In this document: in pieces, positions 23,309 to 36,394 of the stretch
Numbering within the stretch: the stretch's first letter is position 1
Layout of the letters: each line of letters begins with the position of its first letter
NCBI GenBank assembly: GCA_030248195.1
Contig: JASAND010011319.1
Coordinates: 26,660-90,659 of the forward strand
Direction of reading: 5' to 3'
DNA: 64,000 nt
DNA from: Trissonchulus latispiculum
Lineage: Eukaryota; Nematoda; Enoplea; Enoplida; Ironidae
The notes under the pieces: model-generated
Database searches by the model: none
Told to the model about the DNA's origin: nothing
Seen by the model: only the letters and a program-made list of their open reading frames with translations
Translations under genes and position numbers: made by a program

Positions 23309-26300
23309 AAGTTATTACAGAGAAATTAGTATCATACTCTGAAAGTTTCACGTTAATATTTCCTGTTCAGCTCTAATCACAATTGTTTAATTTCAACATA
23401 TGCTACGCTTAGAGTTGGATTAACTATATGCAACCATTCCCATTTTTAGAGTTAGAGTTTGTACGTATTAAGACTATCTGTCTTTTGAAGACGTTGTAGG
23501 GAATCGCTTAATTAGAATAAAAGCAAAAATATATTTAGCGTGATAACAATAAGTGACAGCTTTGAGCCCACCAACGGGTCTCTTAACTCTTCAATGACTG
23601 CACTTTATCACAGTAATAAACGTGGGAGTCCACGATCATGTCACGAAGTGAAGCATTGTATGTGTTTTTCTTGACGGAGTCGTATTTCTACTTTCTTGAC
23701 TCAGCAGTAGTAGTGATAGAATTTAAGATGATACGGATTTGAATAGTGTAAGCCAGGTATTATCAAACACATCCCATCCTTGACCTGACCAATCCAAATG
23801 ACAGTCGAGACTCGAGACTCGAGATTGTTGTATTTTGAAAAACGGTGATTTCAAACATCCCAATTCCGATCCAAATTTGAAACATCGCAATTTTTTCGGA
23901 AAGACTTTTTCATATTTTTCAATTCAAACAGCTTGTATTTGTTGTTTCAGATTCAGACAGCATTGTTTCTGGTGTACCTGCTGAAAAGATATGCACAGTT
24001 TCCAGGTTTTTGCCGTGGCAGGGGTTTGAGCAAAATCGTGTTTTTGGACAGGACATATATATTGATTCTCACACAAACATTATTCAGTGCGTATTTCAAT
24101 GAGAGTTCATTTCTATTAGATTCACACATCATGGGGTCCTGTAAGTTGTGTTCTCTCCACACCGCAGCCATAATCCCGGAGATATATAGACAAAAACCAA
24201 TCCAACACTTACGGATCCAGTTTTGTCCTGGATTAACCTGCATCTTCGAATGATGATAATATGTTATCACTGTAGGGCAGTAGTGGTAAAATAGCGGTTC
24301 GGGAGGAATCCAGCTGTTTTTACATTTATGATTTGCATGTAAAAACAACTTGTGGTTAATTATTTTTGCCGCAATAAAACGGTAAAACGTAAAACGGTTG
24401 GTAAAACTTTTCGTTCTAAAAGGAGGTAAAGCCGAAATTTGTCGAGTTCGTTTCCATAATGGCATCGGGCAACGGTTATTGGCAACAACAGACAATAGCG
24501 CTATCATCCACGCTTAACTGTTTTGACACTATCATTATGAAACTGTTCAGTGCGTTTACTCTCTATGGATGAAGGAGTGACGGGGTGTTTGCAATACACG
24601 TGTTACTTTTGTATTAATAATTCTCATTGTTTTATGCCTATATAAGTGCTTGTTTTCTGGAATATTAGTCTACTCTGGCAGCCTTCTGTTCCCTGCAATC
24701 TACATCTCCTGTAGACTCATTAAAATATTTTAAAAAACTTTAGTATCGGTGTCTTTGAAAAACAACGAATATTGGTGAAAATAAAAAAATTATCTCTGAG
24801 AAAATTATCAGGACAGCATAAGTTTTTGCATTTACTGATTTTTCTTTTGTACAGAAATAGTAACTCTTTTCAATTGTGTTTTCGTACAGTGCAATCGCTA
24901 CAGTATACTAACATCGTCAAGCAACTGACGGGCACATGTTACCAGTTCTCATAAGACTTTGGGTGGTGTTTTTGACTGACAGAAATGCCATTAAATAGCT
25001 TAGCGAGCTCTTTCTTAATTGACTCCATTAGTGGTTGTCATTGGCACTCCCCCTTTTCTGGTTATTTTGAGTTCACTTTACTGTCAGATACTGTATAATT
25101 GACTGTTAATCCTCTTACAGAACATGACCATTGCTGCCTGTGTTAATTATCAGTTATAAGAAAGGCAATTTGAAAGCAATACTTCATTTTTCCTTTTCTC
25201 TTAACCTAGTAAAAAAACGCCAAGCTTCATTCATTCATTCATGAAGGTAAGTGGACCATGTTAGAATGAAAATGATAATTCAAAACCAGAACGAAATAAA
25301 CTAGAAATGACTACTGCCCAGCTAAAATATCATGTTGACCTCAAAAATTTACATTTCAGTGGATTTTCTGAGATGTTCCGCCACAGGACGTATGTACGAC
25401 TTTTGAGATGTTTTTTGCTTTTCAGAAACTGAGGGTATCCTTATTTTTCTTGCCAAAACGCTGCTATTTTGATTGCAACTAAAATTGTCATTTTTGGAGA
25501 TGTTCTTGCAATAAAGTGTAAGCATTAACCTAACTAAAAGGATATTAAAATGTGATAGAAGAATTTGATTAATTTGTTTAGCACCTCGTCGTCTTGATAG
25601 TTCTTGGTCTAGCTATTTCAAACGTGTATAGCTCGGTCCTGTTGCCTTCCACTGTTCTTAAGTCCTACATGAAGGATGTCTGGAGTCGAGATGATCGCGG
25701 AAGCCACAAGATTCCAGAAAAGATCGACTTCAAGCTCGCCAGACCGCTGGAGAAATTGTTGCCTTTCAGCTGGGTTCTGATCAAAAGAGAATAAACTACA
25801 TTGTAGTATCTCATTCACTAAACGAACAGTGCAGTAATTTAGTTGTCTACCAAACTGAACATTACTACATGTGCTTTGGCTGTGGTGACTGCTGTCGTTT
25901 TGCACGTTCATGTTCTGTTGGGTTATTATTAAATTCACTTGTTCTATACATAGCCTTTCCATCCAGCAACAGAAGTGGCCATCCATGGGCTCGCAAAGTG
26001 TTAACTTTTGATTAAAGTTTGGCTTGGCTGCGTTTGCAAGCTTTACCATCCAGGTTTTGGTAACTTATTCAAAAATTTTACCAAGTCTGCAGTGATCATG
26101 ACAGCAAGAATAATTTCTCTTTGGTGAACATAACAAAAATTTCAATCATACATTCTTCTAAAATAGATACACATAACCTTTGTATAGATACAGACAGTTA
26201 AATACAGGCAATTCGTACTAGAGATTAAGCAAGCAAATTTGTTAGCTGGGCATATGTACAATGTTTTTATAATTCATTTACTTATTTATAGTTTATAACT

Positions 26301-26479
26301 TTAAGAGCTCAAGTGCTTTCTAAGTTATTGATTTTGCTTGATTAATATCCAGAAAGTCTAAAACAGATCGCCCTCTGCAAGAGTATATATATGCATAGTG
26401 TGCTTAATAAAGTCTAATACCACAGGTTACTTTACACTTCAATTATCGGTTCGACATTTTGATTTCGTTTTCTTGTGAG
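23309..26479. other. Gene-poor stretch with a few weak exon candidates
   Basis: AT-rich DNA. The best candidate exon is 23951-24140 on the plus strand (TTTCAG acceptor, GTAAGT donor), open in two frames, one including AEKICTVSRFLPWQGFEQN. A 143-codon minus ORF (25618-26049) and a 66-codon plus ORF (25594-25794) overlap and are unrecognised. No RNA gene or clear repeat seen. Confidence 0.4.
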
Positions 26480-29400
26480 TTACGAGTGGCGTCGAAAGAC
26501 AGCCATTACTTCATCGTTGTTTCTTCTAAGTAGGCTACTGTTCGCTGACGTGTCAATCAAACTGTTCTGAGTGTTTGTACTGACGCTGGGTCGAACGATC
26601 AAGTCAATAGTCGTCCCATCTTCTCCCATAATTCTTGGATTTCGCAGCTCAGTCACAACAATTTGTGTATCAGTTTTTGACTGAAATATGATTTTGATCA
26701 TTCTTGGCAATATGATGAAAATCATCACTGCATAGCCATTGATCAGTTCAAATAGAATGAAGCAAAATAGTCTAATTTCTTCAGAGACAATTGTCTGATC
26801 AAAATACATAATCAGAAGAATGGATATGGATGATGCAAGCAGTGTGATCGCGCAGATTAGGGTTTGTCTGAAAAATAAATGAATAAAATAAATTCTAGAA
26901 ATGTTGCAGTCAGTCTGTATAGCCAGTTCTCTGAAATAGTGATCCGTTGGTAATTTATAAACCTCAACCTTTCAAGGTGGTTGAGGTTTATAAGACGTTG
27001 TGGTCTTGGGGATTATTGGGTTCATCGGGTCGGGATGGAAACTTTTTCAAGTTCGTCCCATTTCACTAAACCCTGACATGCAGAAATTCGTGAAACTTGA
27101 GCAATTACATCTACCCGTCATTCAGTTAACGCATAGCATGCAGAATACATGCTTTCTTCACGTGACTAATACTTTTGTAACCATTTTTGGTTTCAGAAAC
27201 TTTGAAATGATAAAACATTTAAAATGGCATAGGGGCTACTTTTATGTCTTTCAGGCTGTTTGTTTAAATTTAAATAAGGAACTAAAAAAGCTGCATCTAT
27301 ATAATGTGTAGATGTTCCGTTCCGACTGCTGCAAAAAGGACATAAAGTTTAGTTTACGACAGCAGGCATGTTGCAGGCATAAAACGATTCTATTTTACAA
27401 GTAGATTTATAATTCAAGTATACTAGAAATTATGTCAACCAACCTTATCTCTCTGTGAATAAATCTGTACATAATTCCGCTGAGTTGAAATCCGCGGAAA
27501 ACCGTTACCAATTCCACAAGACATGGAAGTACAAAGATCAGGGGAACAGTTTGTTGTTGAAACCAGCTGCAGCTCGCTTCATACAGCTTCGGACCTTTGA
27601 GATTTACTGCCTCTGCGCTTTCGTGACAGTAGAGCTCCGGTGGTTTAAAGGCGAACAATAAGATAATACAGGCAATCTTAAAATATCAAAATACAGGTCA
27701 CCATGCAACCTAAATTCAATCTTTGCGCGCCATGAGATTTGTGTTCAATCCTGAGAACCTCTCTATTCCAAAATCCATTCTAATCTATTCTGTAAAGCAG
27801 GCGACTTCTGCTTTAATTATACCCTTGGGGTAAATAAAGCACGTGGGTAATGGGCTTAATATGTAAGCGATAAAATGTTACCAGTTTCGTTACACTACAG
27901 CCACCGAACTGACCACAAAATCTTACCAAAATTCTGTTGGTTAGTTTGAAAGAAGTATTCTAACCTGTACAAATGTCAAATTTAATCCAATATTGACCCG
28001 CTGACGGCCGTCAAAGATCATTCTTTGCTGAAATATGTCCAACTCCACATAGGATTCCATCTTGATCCAGGTACAACTGGAACGGAGCACGTTGAACCAG
28101 CCAACCAGAGACCAAATGGCTCCACACATGATCTCACTTTGCTCACCCAGCCAACCGAAAATCAGCACAAAGTGTGCTGTACAGCAAAACGTCAGCACTG
28201 CCGTGCACTCTTGCTGCATCGCCCACAGCATATGACTGCGTCCCCATTTCCGAAAAATCCCCCATCCACACAAAAGACTGATGCAAATCCCAGAACCAGC
28301 CAGAGCCAGAATTGGATAGTTCATCAGCCACTGATGCGATGGTTCAAGGCGGACCTCACAACCGTCCGCCAAATGCTTGCATTGAAGTCCTTCAGCCTCA
28401 CAGGGGACGCACTTCACACAGCAACCATCCTAAAGCAAGATACATTATGTCAAGAGTGCATAATACATAAGACTATGACAATATGCGTACTCTATGTATG
28501 CAGCATGCACTACTATAAGCGTGACACATCGTCTGCTCGCTAACGACTCATCCCCTCCACCCGCAACTTGGTCCCTAATAAATCAAACAAGTTCGCCCGC
28601 TATGCTTGTGTTCTAAAGCTCGAAAACGACACAAAAATCGCGCATGTCCTACTTGTGTTTCCCGAGCTTTAAGACGCAAGTATAGAGCAAGTGCGCGTAC
28701 CCCCGCTCCGACTGCCTAACAATTTTCGGAGGAAAGTGTCAGCCGTAAGCGTGCAGAGCATGTGTCACCCTGATAACACGTTAGAGTATATATGTGAGTG
28801 TTGTCATACACTTTCGAGTTTTGTACTCTTGGTTATAGTAATAAAATATATAAAACATAAACAGAAAATGAAAATCAAAACGTGGACACCCCAGACAGAG
28901 TTTATCTTCCTTACTGTTATAACAACAAATTCCAGATTAAGTTGGTCTGACTGACCATCATCCCAAGTTAAGTACAGACAGACAACCACTCTAGTGATAA
29001 AAGGTATAACTCAAGAAAATAACTTATAAAGGTAATTATATTAATAAAATATAAATAAATAAAATTCTGAACGCTAGCTGTGACCCACCGATTTGGCTTC
29101 TTTAAAATATTTTGGACATTTATTTTTTCCAGGAGGAGGATTGCAAACTGCATCCGCTGCAACACTTTTATTCCAATTTTTCCAATCCAAATTCCATGCG
29201 TCCTTGTGATACTCAACTTTGTTCCAACTCAGCAAACTGGTGTTTTTATAGCGACTGCATTGGAATATGGAGTAGCTTGGTGCACTAAAGCTATTGTAGG
29301 AATTCATTAACTGTACCAGATTAGTACCATTTAGTTGGTACCAAAATTCGTCGCACAACTGTTCTCCTTCTTGGCAATTCTCTTCCTGCAATTGAACCAG

Positions 29401-32232
29401 GGTTTTTGCAACTCGACGAATACTTTCCATAACAAAGGCCGCTGCCGTTATGGCCCCATCGTGGTTTTCGATCAGGGTTTCGTTGCCACGACACATGCTT
29501 GAACCCTCTGTGGCGTCTAGTGAACAGTGATTTTGGCTTGCAATCAGTCGGGCTAATCCATATTCGCGGTTCTGCCTTCCCCTTTCTAGGGCAGTCTTTA
29601 CAGTGAAGTTGTTGAGATGCTCTTGAAAGGATTTCATCGAACTGGTTCGATTGAGATCAGCTTGAAAAGTGATAACCCCATCTAAACTAGGGTACTTTTC
29701 ATAGCTGTAGAGTCGTGAGCTAAATCCGTCAGTACCGATAATGGTATGAGTGTCCATCCACTCTGGGAAGTGAGCCTGAATTTCGCCAAAAATGACGCTG
29801 GCCCAGATGTGGTTTGCTAAAATGATATAGTGCAATATAATATTGCAATACACCTGTGTAAAACATGTTATATAATACAACATAAAAATATAACAAAAAA
29901 CATATAAAACAAAATAAATTGCCCATCTGTCGTCATCTTCGCAGGACACCGCTCTCTTTTTAGCAATTCTAATCAATAAATCAATAAATTAAGTCGAACA
30001 GTCGATTGTCTGTTGTAGTCTCTTATGTTAGTTTTAGCTGGACCGCATCTGATTGGCAAAAGTCGGTTTATGCTCCAACGGAGCAACGGAAAAACGGAGA
30101 ACGGACGAACGGAGGAACGAAGAAACAGTTCAAAAAGAAGAGTATCTCCGGTTCATGCTTACGTAAGTTTTGAACGGAGCGACGGAGAAACGGACAAACG
30201 GATCAGTAAAAAACGGCGAAGCGGAGAAACACGTATACATAGTAAAATTTTGGGGTCTTATCTCGATTAACCCCCCACCACTCAAAATCCTTAAAACTTG
30301 ACCAAATGAGCTAAAATTTGGTTTGGGTATGTTTTCGACCACGCTGACTTCAAATATAGCAAAATTTTTCGATTTCGCGAAATTCGATTTTTTCGATTTC
30401 TATGGGGGGACCAAGGGAAACCGAAAAATTTTTGCCTTCGATTTTGTTGAAAAGATGTATATAGGGGTTTTCGGGGTCGTAGAACACGAATCTGAAGTCC
30501 GTTTTTCAATTCACCTTTTCGTTAGCTCAGTATGAGCTAAAGATGTAAGCTTAAGATGTAAGCATATACTGAGCCAACAAAAAGCTGAATCGAAAAACGG
30601 ACTTCTGATTCGTGTTCTACGACCCGGAAAACCCCTATATACATCTTTTCAACAAAATCGAAGGCAAAAACTGCTTCGGTTTCCCTTGGTCCCCCCTTAG
30701 AAATCAAAAAATCGAATTTCGCGAAATCGAAAAATTTTGCAATATTTGAATTCAGCGTGGTCGAAAACATACCCAAACCAAATTTTAGCTCATTTGGTCA
30801 AATTTTAAGGATTTTGAGTGTTGGGGGGGTAATCGAGATAAGACGCAAATTTTGGTTAACTCAAAATTCTTCTCAGCGTAAATTTTTACGGTTTTGTTCA
30901 GTCTTTCTTATACTAAAGTATCCAGTAACACTTTTCTAACTCTACTGTAACAAATTGCAAAAATAGTTAGTTCTGGAAGATTAATTTTTTACATATTCAA
31001 CATTAATTTCGTTCGTTTCTTCATTTCTTTCTCCGTTTGTCCATTTTTGCGATTCTCATTTGCTCCGTTTCTCCGCTTCTCCGTCGTTTACCATTGCTAT
31101 CAGCCAATCATGCACGGATAATGTAAACAAGAGAAAGTTGAATCTTCGTTTCTCCGTTTCTCCGTTGTCCGCTTATTCGTTGCCCCCTTGCACCGTTCAA
31201 GCATGAACCGGTGAAAGGGGTCTGTTTCTCCGTTACTCACTAACTGTTAGCTCATGTTGTAAAGTAACAAAATGGAATTCGCTTTTGTTGCGTTGGTCGC
31301 TGGTAACATTGCCAGTGTAATCCATTCAATCAATAACTAGACTTATTACAATCACCCATCACCAACGTTAAGTTTGTCAGCTAGTGTGAAGTGATTCATT
31401 TTCAATTTCTAATTATTACTTGCTTACCTATTACCAATAACACCAAAGAAGAGGATTCGTTCAGTGGTTTGTACAGTTCCATGTAGTCTGGCTTCCCGGT
31501 AAGCGGCAGCTTCACCACTGTATCCACGCAGACACCTCGTTCCTCTGCACTCTGATTGACGGCTTGAAAAAAATTTACACCATACTCAGAGCTTTCATGA
31601 ATTACTTTAAATCGGCTGATCGACTGGTTTTGCATGAAAGCTAAAATTGCATCCGCTTGGTAGGAATCTTCTGGCATAAATCGAACAAAAGTTTTGTGAG
31701 TATCTAGGGATTTTGCCGTATCCAGTGGCGCCAAAACCGGTAAACAGTAATCGTTGCTCATCATCGCTGAGTACATCGCAGTCTCACTGTAGAATACTCC
31801 GCCCACTCCCACCAGCAGATTTCCACCGGCAGAAGCCGTGCGGATGATCTCTTCTGAATCACAGAGATTTGTAATGTCATCAAAAATTTTCACAATTTCA
31901 CTGTAGAAGCTGCTCATGGAATAACAAAAATAGTAGGGATCCAGAATTAGCCTGATCCCTCTAGATTCAAGATTCAACTCTGGATCTGTCTTCAGTTCAT
32001 CTGTGATGTAAAACACTGCCTCCGATAGGATAACGTTGAGTAAGCTCGGTTTTGTACCACACTGAGTGTCTTGAATGACTGTTCCCTCAACTGGGAGGGT
32101 TTCGTTAATTGTCATGTAGTAGGCCAAATGAAAGGAATAATTTGACGGAAGATTTGATCTAGTACTTAGACCTCCCAGTATCAATAGGAGAACAACTATG
32201 AGTTCTTGAGTTGTCTTTGGAAACAGCAGCAT
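26480..32232 (-). CDS. Class C GPCR, metabotropic-glutamate-receptor-like (5 exons)
   Basis: A plasma-membrane G-protein-coupled receptor with a large extracellular ligand-binding domain. Coding exons on the minus strand: 31428-32232, 29089-29816, 27965-28429, 27444-27676, 26480-26867; all junctions are GT-AG, phases agree (1,0,0,2) and the sum is 2619 bp, 872 aa. Residues 1-~25 are a signal peptide (ELIVVLLLILGG); 26-~490 form the ANF/Venus-flytrap domain (GVGGVFYSETAMYSAMM, HTIIGTDGFSSR); ~490-525 is a cysteine-rich domain (CNPPPGKNKCPKYF, DGCCVKCVPCEAEG); seven membrane segments follow, with the conserved TM3 (MCGAIW) and loop-2 (YEASCSWF) cysteines. The cysteine-rich domain argues for the mGluR/CaSR side and against GABA-B. 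A short tail ends near FRRHS. The ligand cannot be read from the sequence; typical glutamate-site motifs are altered. Confidence 0.93.
28451..28831. mobile_element. CAAGAGT MITE, longer copy, in a GPCR intron
   Basis: Starts CAAGAGTGCATAATACATAA and ends TTTTGTACTCTTG, the same termini as the element at 5300-5485; an inner block with CTCTATGTAT and CTGATAACACGTTAGAGTAT is also shared. No clear target duplication (CATTATGT against GTTATAGT). It starts about 20 bases upstream of the third coding exon's acceptor. Confidence 0.65.
30050..31240. repeat. Outer inverted arms of ACGGAGAAACGG-rich repeat
   Basis: 30050-30235 carries many short units such as ACGGAGAAACGG plus CCGGTTCATGCTT; 31010-31240 has the reverse complement (CTCCGTTTCTCCG, AAGCATGAACCGG). 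They bracket the palindrome at 30243-30856 in the first intron of the receptor gene. Confidence 0.7.
30243..30856. repeat. ~614-bp palindrome (two ~290-bp arms) in GPCR intron 1
   Basis: The left arm (CTTATCTCGATTA ... GACCAAATGAGCTAAAATTT ... GGACCAAGGGAAACCG) is repeated inverted to the right, with only about 20 bases of unmatched centre near 30533-30553. Arms are near identical. The ORFs on both strands here are mirror images of each other and not genes. Confidence 0.9.
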
Positions 32233-32351
32233 GGTTAAAGTTAACCGAAAATTTCGTTAAGTGATAAACATCTGTTATTTGCAAATCTAAAAAGTCACTT
32301 TAGAGTATGAAACTGTAATACCAAGAGTCCATGATATTCTTCTATATATTA

Positions 32352-32928
32352 GAAGAAGAGTAAGCCATAATAGAGAACTCCTCTTCTTGGCATTGAGAAA
32401 GGGTGCTCCGACCACATTACGCGAATGTTCCCCAGTCTGTGGTGGGGGGCTCGACCAAATCGGCAGCGCTTTCTCCCTCCATTGACAGGAGGGGGGTCGA
32501 CAGGCATAATACCCTCCTCCGTTTGGTGATGGTGGGGGGGTAGCCGAAAGCGGTCCCCATTTCGAGGGCGCTAAAAGTGGTTGCCTTTTGGGAAGGTAAT
32601 TGCTCAAGCAGGCTAAGTTTGGCAGCTTCTGATAGACTGTTGGCGACCCCCTCCAAACGGGGACCACTTCTAGCGACCACCCCCTCCAAACGGCGGACCC
32701 TTTTTAAATATAGCTGAAACTACCGTAATCAAACGCAGGGGGTTCTACAATCTGGTTGGATGTTCCAAACAGGGACATCCTTTTAGCTACCCCTCCCACC
32801 AAACGGATGGAGTGGCGAAAATGCTGTCGATCTGTTCCCCCCACAAACGGGGAACATTTGCGTATTGTGGGCGGACCACCGTTACGCAATGCAAAGAAGA
32901 GAAGCCCTATAATGGCCTACTCTTCTTC
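32352..32928. mobile_element. 577-bp TIR element with TTA target duplication
   Basis: Left end GAAGAAGAGTAAGCCATAAT and right end, read inverted, GAAGAAGAGTAGGCCATTAT continue matching for about 55 bases (to GCATTG). Direct repeats TTA flank it at 32349-32351 and 32929-32931. The inside has recurring CCAAACGG/CCGTTTGG units and no ORF of note. A 3-bp TWA duplication is characteristic of PIF/Harbinger; assignment is inference. It lies 120 bases upstream of the receptor start codon. Confidence 0.75.
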
Positions 32929-33893
32929 TTAATAATAGTGCAATTATGCACAGTTTGTAATACAATTATATAAGCAATTAGCCCATTTTCTTATTTAAAA
33001 CATCATAAAAGGACTCCACAAGTTGTATTCTTCTGCTTTGGCAAATAACGCCACCTAACCAAAACAACCAAATTCTAACAATCAACAATAGTTTTCAACC
33101 AAATTAACGCTTTATTTCACGTAAATCGTTTTTAACGATATTGTACTAAACAGATAAACAGCGCTAAGGTTCAAATAAAGCATTTATCCATTTATCTGGT
33201 TTAGATAAAACTAGAAAAGTAGGATGTTTTCACAAGTGACAACTCGACCAGTTGACCAAAGTATTCGATTTAATTAAGATGACCTTTTGTTCGATGAAAT
33301 TAAAAAGCTACCCAAACAATCAGTATAAGCAGGTGTGCAGGAACGTAGGTTACGCAAAGTAAAAATTGTAAACCAACGATTTGCCTGCTCAACTTCCCAT
33401 AAAATGTTTGTTTACTGATCAAAATGTAAATGCCAGAACGTCTTCAGGTATTGACTTTGGCGCACTGCAGATAAGATTGTTTTATTTGTTATTTAGTCAG
33501 GATCAGTACGTAACCATCGTGCAGTTAATTCTATAGTATGACTTAAATAACTAGCGACACCAGAGGCGGCAGTTGGTGCCTATCACGTGAACAGCCGAAG
33601 ACGACAAACTAGGAGTAAATGGTAAATTTGGTCAAAAACAGGAACATTTCAGACAGCGTCGGCTTGTTTGAAATGTTGCTATTCCTGAACAAATGTTGTT
33701 ATTTGGTCTCATGGTATAACGGAAGCCCGGAACAAGACACAGACATCCAATCTCTTTGTACGTCATCGATTCTTGAAATTCGTGAGTGCCCTTTCTCCAA
33801 AATAAGATAGGCTTGAAGTAATAAAAGCAGCACTTGTACACTTAGAGCAATACCTATTGTCGTGCGAACATGTGTCCAATCCACACGGACCTA

Positions 33894-34020
33894 GGACCTT
33901 TTCAAGAAAGGGTAGAGTAGAATTAAAATTAACTCGATCCTTTTCATGAAAGCTTTAAAACGAGTTAAAACAATTAATTTTAACTCTACTCTATACTCTG
34001 CTTTACCCTTTCTTGAAAAA
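33894..34020. mobile_element. Small foldback element (GGACCTTTTCA family), copy 1
   Basis: GGACCTTTTCAAGAAAGGGT and TAGAGTA on the left pair with TACCCTTTCTTGAAAA and TACTCTA on the right; inner GTTAAAATTAACTCG sequences also pair. A related element is at 48187-48287 and a fragment near 36650. Confidence 0.65.
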
Positions 34021-34229
34021 ACACTAAGTTAATATATTTAAAGATTAAACATATCATTTAGACCTTAGAGTTACATATGACATCTAAAACAGACCAATTT
34101 GAAGATCTGCCAGCCTATCTGTACATTGTGAGATTTAACTAATCAGTAGTCAATCACACAAAACTTTTTTTAAGGTGCTGGATATTGTTTGATATTACGT
34201 GTTCATTTTAAACCTACATAACAGCGGGA

Positions 34230-36394
34230 CAGAGGGAAGCGGGAGGGAAGGGGCCCCCGGGGGGGAAGACGAAACGAAAATTTAAAAAGCTAAAATATAA
34301 AAACAATAGTGTAAAATAAACTTTTATTTAATTAAACCTTCTAACCCACATATATACTTTACCTAACAGTGTTGAGTTGTGTTCCCGAAATATGAAAATT
34401 CGCCCAAATTGCTGAAGTTTTCAAACCAAAACGTTTTCAAAAAGTTTAAAAATTTAAACTAATATACATTTAATTAGGGATGCACCAGGGCTTGGGGACC
34501 GATGCCAACCTCGGTGGTTAAGCACCGGTGCCTTCTGGGACCAAACATTTGTAATTTTTTGACAATTTTTAGCCAAAATTTTGGAATTTTTAAAGTCAAA
34601 ATTAAATTAAACTGGTACAGATCGTTCATTATAATTCTCATCAGTTTGAATGGAAACAATAATAGTAATTTTGCCTAAACTTGAATTAATACCAAAATCA
34701 GAATTTTTCAGAACATTCTCCTATCTAGACTTCCAATTTTCAGGCCCCGGCCTAGGACCCGACCTGGGTGCATCTCGACGAAAAATTAATGTTGGACTCA
34801 TGTAGTTTCGAAAGAAGACCGATATTACAAAATTAAGGACTATTTTATTGAATCAAACGCATCTTCCAGAAATTAAAAATGCTCAAGGTTTTGAATTTGC
34901 TGAAAATTATGTATATATTGTTTGGCTATCGAAAGCTCATTTGGCCGGGTAGAGGACAGAGGCCCTTGGATACGTTTAGCGACGTTAAAATTCCACTATG
35001 TTCACCAATTTCTCTAAATTATGACTACAAATAGCGATTTTTAATAAAAATAGTATTGCTTATGCTTAGACGATTTTTTAGTAAAAAGATCAGGCGAAGC
35101 CGGATAATCGTCAGAAACTGTAGGATAACGTGGGGGGGAATGGGGGGGGTGCAGACCCCCCCCCAGACCGACAAAAATCGGGTAGACCCCCTCAGCAAAA
35201 CGGAAAAAAGGGCAGACCCTCTTGTCCAGAAAGGAAGAAAGGGTAGACCCCTCAGCGATTTTTACCAAAAATAGGTGATTTTTAGCAAATTTTAGCGATT
35301 TTTTCAAAAAATTTCTTAAAAATCGCTAAAAATTGTCATTTTTCACTCATTTTTTGTCAAAAACGTTAAAAATTCTCAATTTTTACTGATTTCGGGGCAG
35401 ACCCCCATAAAATTTTGGAATTTTTCAAGGGTAGACCCTTCGCCGAGATCGGGGTAGACCCCCCCCCCAGAATCGGACCCCGTGTTAATGTGGGAGAAAT
35501 GTGAGTCTGGAAACTTTCTTTCTTTGAGCAATTTTCATGCCCCGTGTAGCCGAATTTTTACCGCCTGTAAGAGCAATTTTGATGACCCTTCTGGAGGAAT
35601 TTGCAGAGAGGATGGGTAATTTTTCCTTGTCCACCTGTGAATGTATACATGTAAAACCTCCAAGATTGAATTAGAAAAGAGGATTTTAACGATTGAGCTT
35701 TGCGGATGTTTGCGGATTTCGGATTGATTCCAAAAATTGACCACGAGCTATTATATACGTTCTGAATAATAAAAACAAAGCGAAATTATATATAAGTTCC
35801 CCAACTAAAATACTGTTTGTTACTACCTAACGGATTATAATAATAGTTTAGTCTAATTAGTCTAAGTTTAGTCTAAGTCTGTTTAGTTTAATACCTACCT
35901 ATATAATATTAGTTTGTTAAATTTTTTGAGCAAACATTCCCAGTTTCGAATTGAAGAATTTCTTGAGCAAACATTTCCAGTTTCGAACAATGGCTGACCT
36001 TATGTACCATTCACTAAAAGGAACACATACAATCAAGGCATTTAAACTTTGCAAAAACGGCACGAACAGCAGTCTGTATGCTGAGCTATTTAGTACGTCT
36101 GCTATATATCCGTCGGGTATAATCTAATAGAACAAGTTTAGTCAAACGCCCATTTTAACGGAGCTTAGTAATCGTGAAGAAGGACACTCAGCGAAAATCA
36201 GCGATTTTTTTAAATCACCAAACACGAAACCTATTTTTTCGATCATTATTCAATAAAATTCCTGAATTTTAGTGACTACATCAACAAGAGATACCCGCAA
36301 CTACCCGCGCGGGTAGCCTGTGGGTAGCAAAATTTCTATTACCCGCGGGTACCCGCGGGTACCCGTGGGTACCCGCTACCCACTTCCAACTCTG
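34230..36394. mobile_element. hAT-like element, longer older copy
   Basis: Near-identical over long blocks to the element at 39627-41252, but with about 385 extra bases (35110-35495, with many GGTAGACCCC motifs) and about 200 extra near 35988-36188. Right terminus ACCCACTTCCAACTCTG ends at 36394. The left terminus is degenerate (CAGAGGGAAGCGGG from about 34230) and no target duplication was found. Confidence 0.75.

Noticed and set aside
23953..24507. 184-codon minus ORF
   Set aside because: No conserved motif; the plus strand of the same DNA has a better acceptor-donor pair, and neither is supported by homology.
28025..28543. 172-codon plus-strand ORF
   Set aside because: It is the antisense shadow of the receptor exon at 27965-28429, whose sense frame has clear membrane segments and phase-matched splice sites; its last codons run into a MITE.
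30130..30939. Several ORFs of 60-80 codons on both strands
   Set aside because: They are mirror images produced by the palindrome and have no coding signature.
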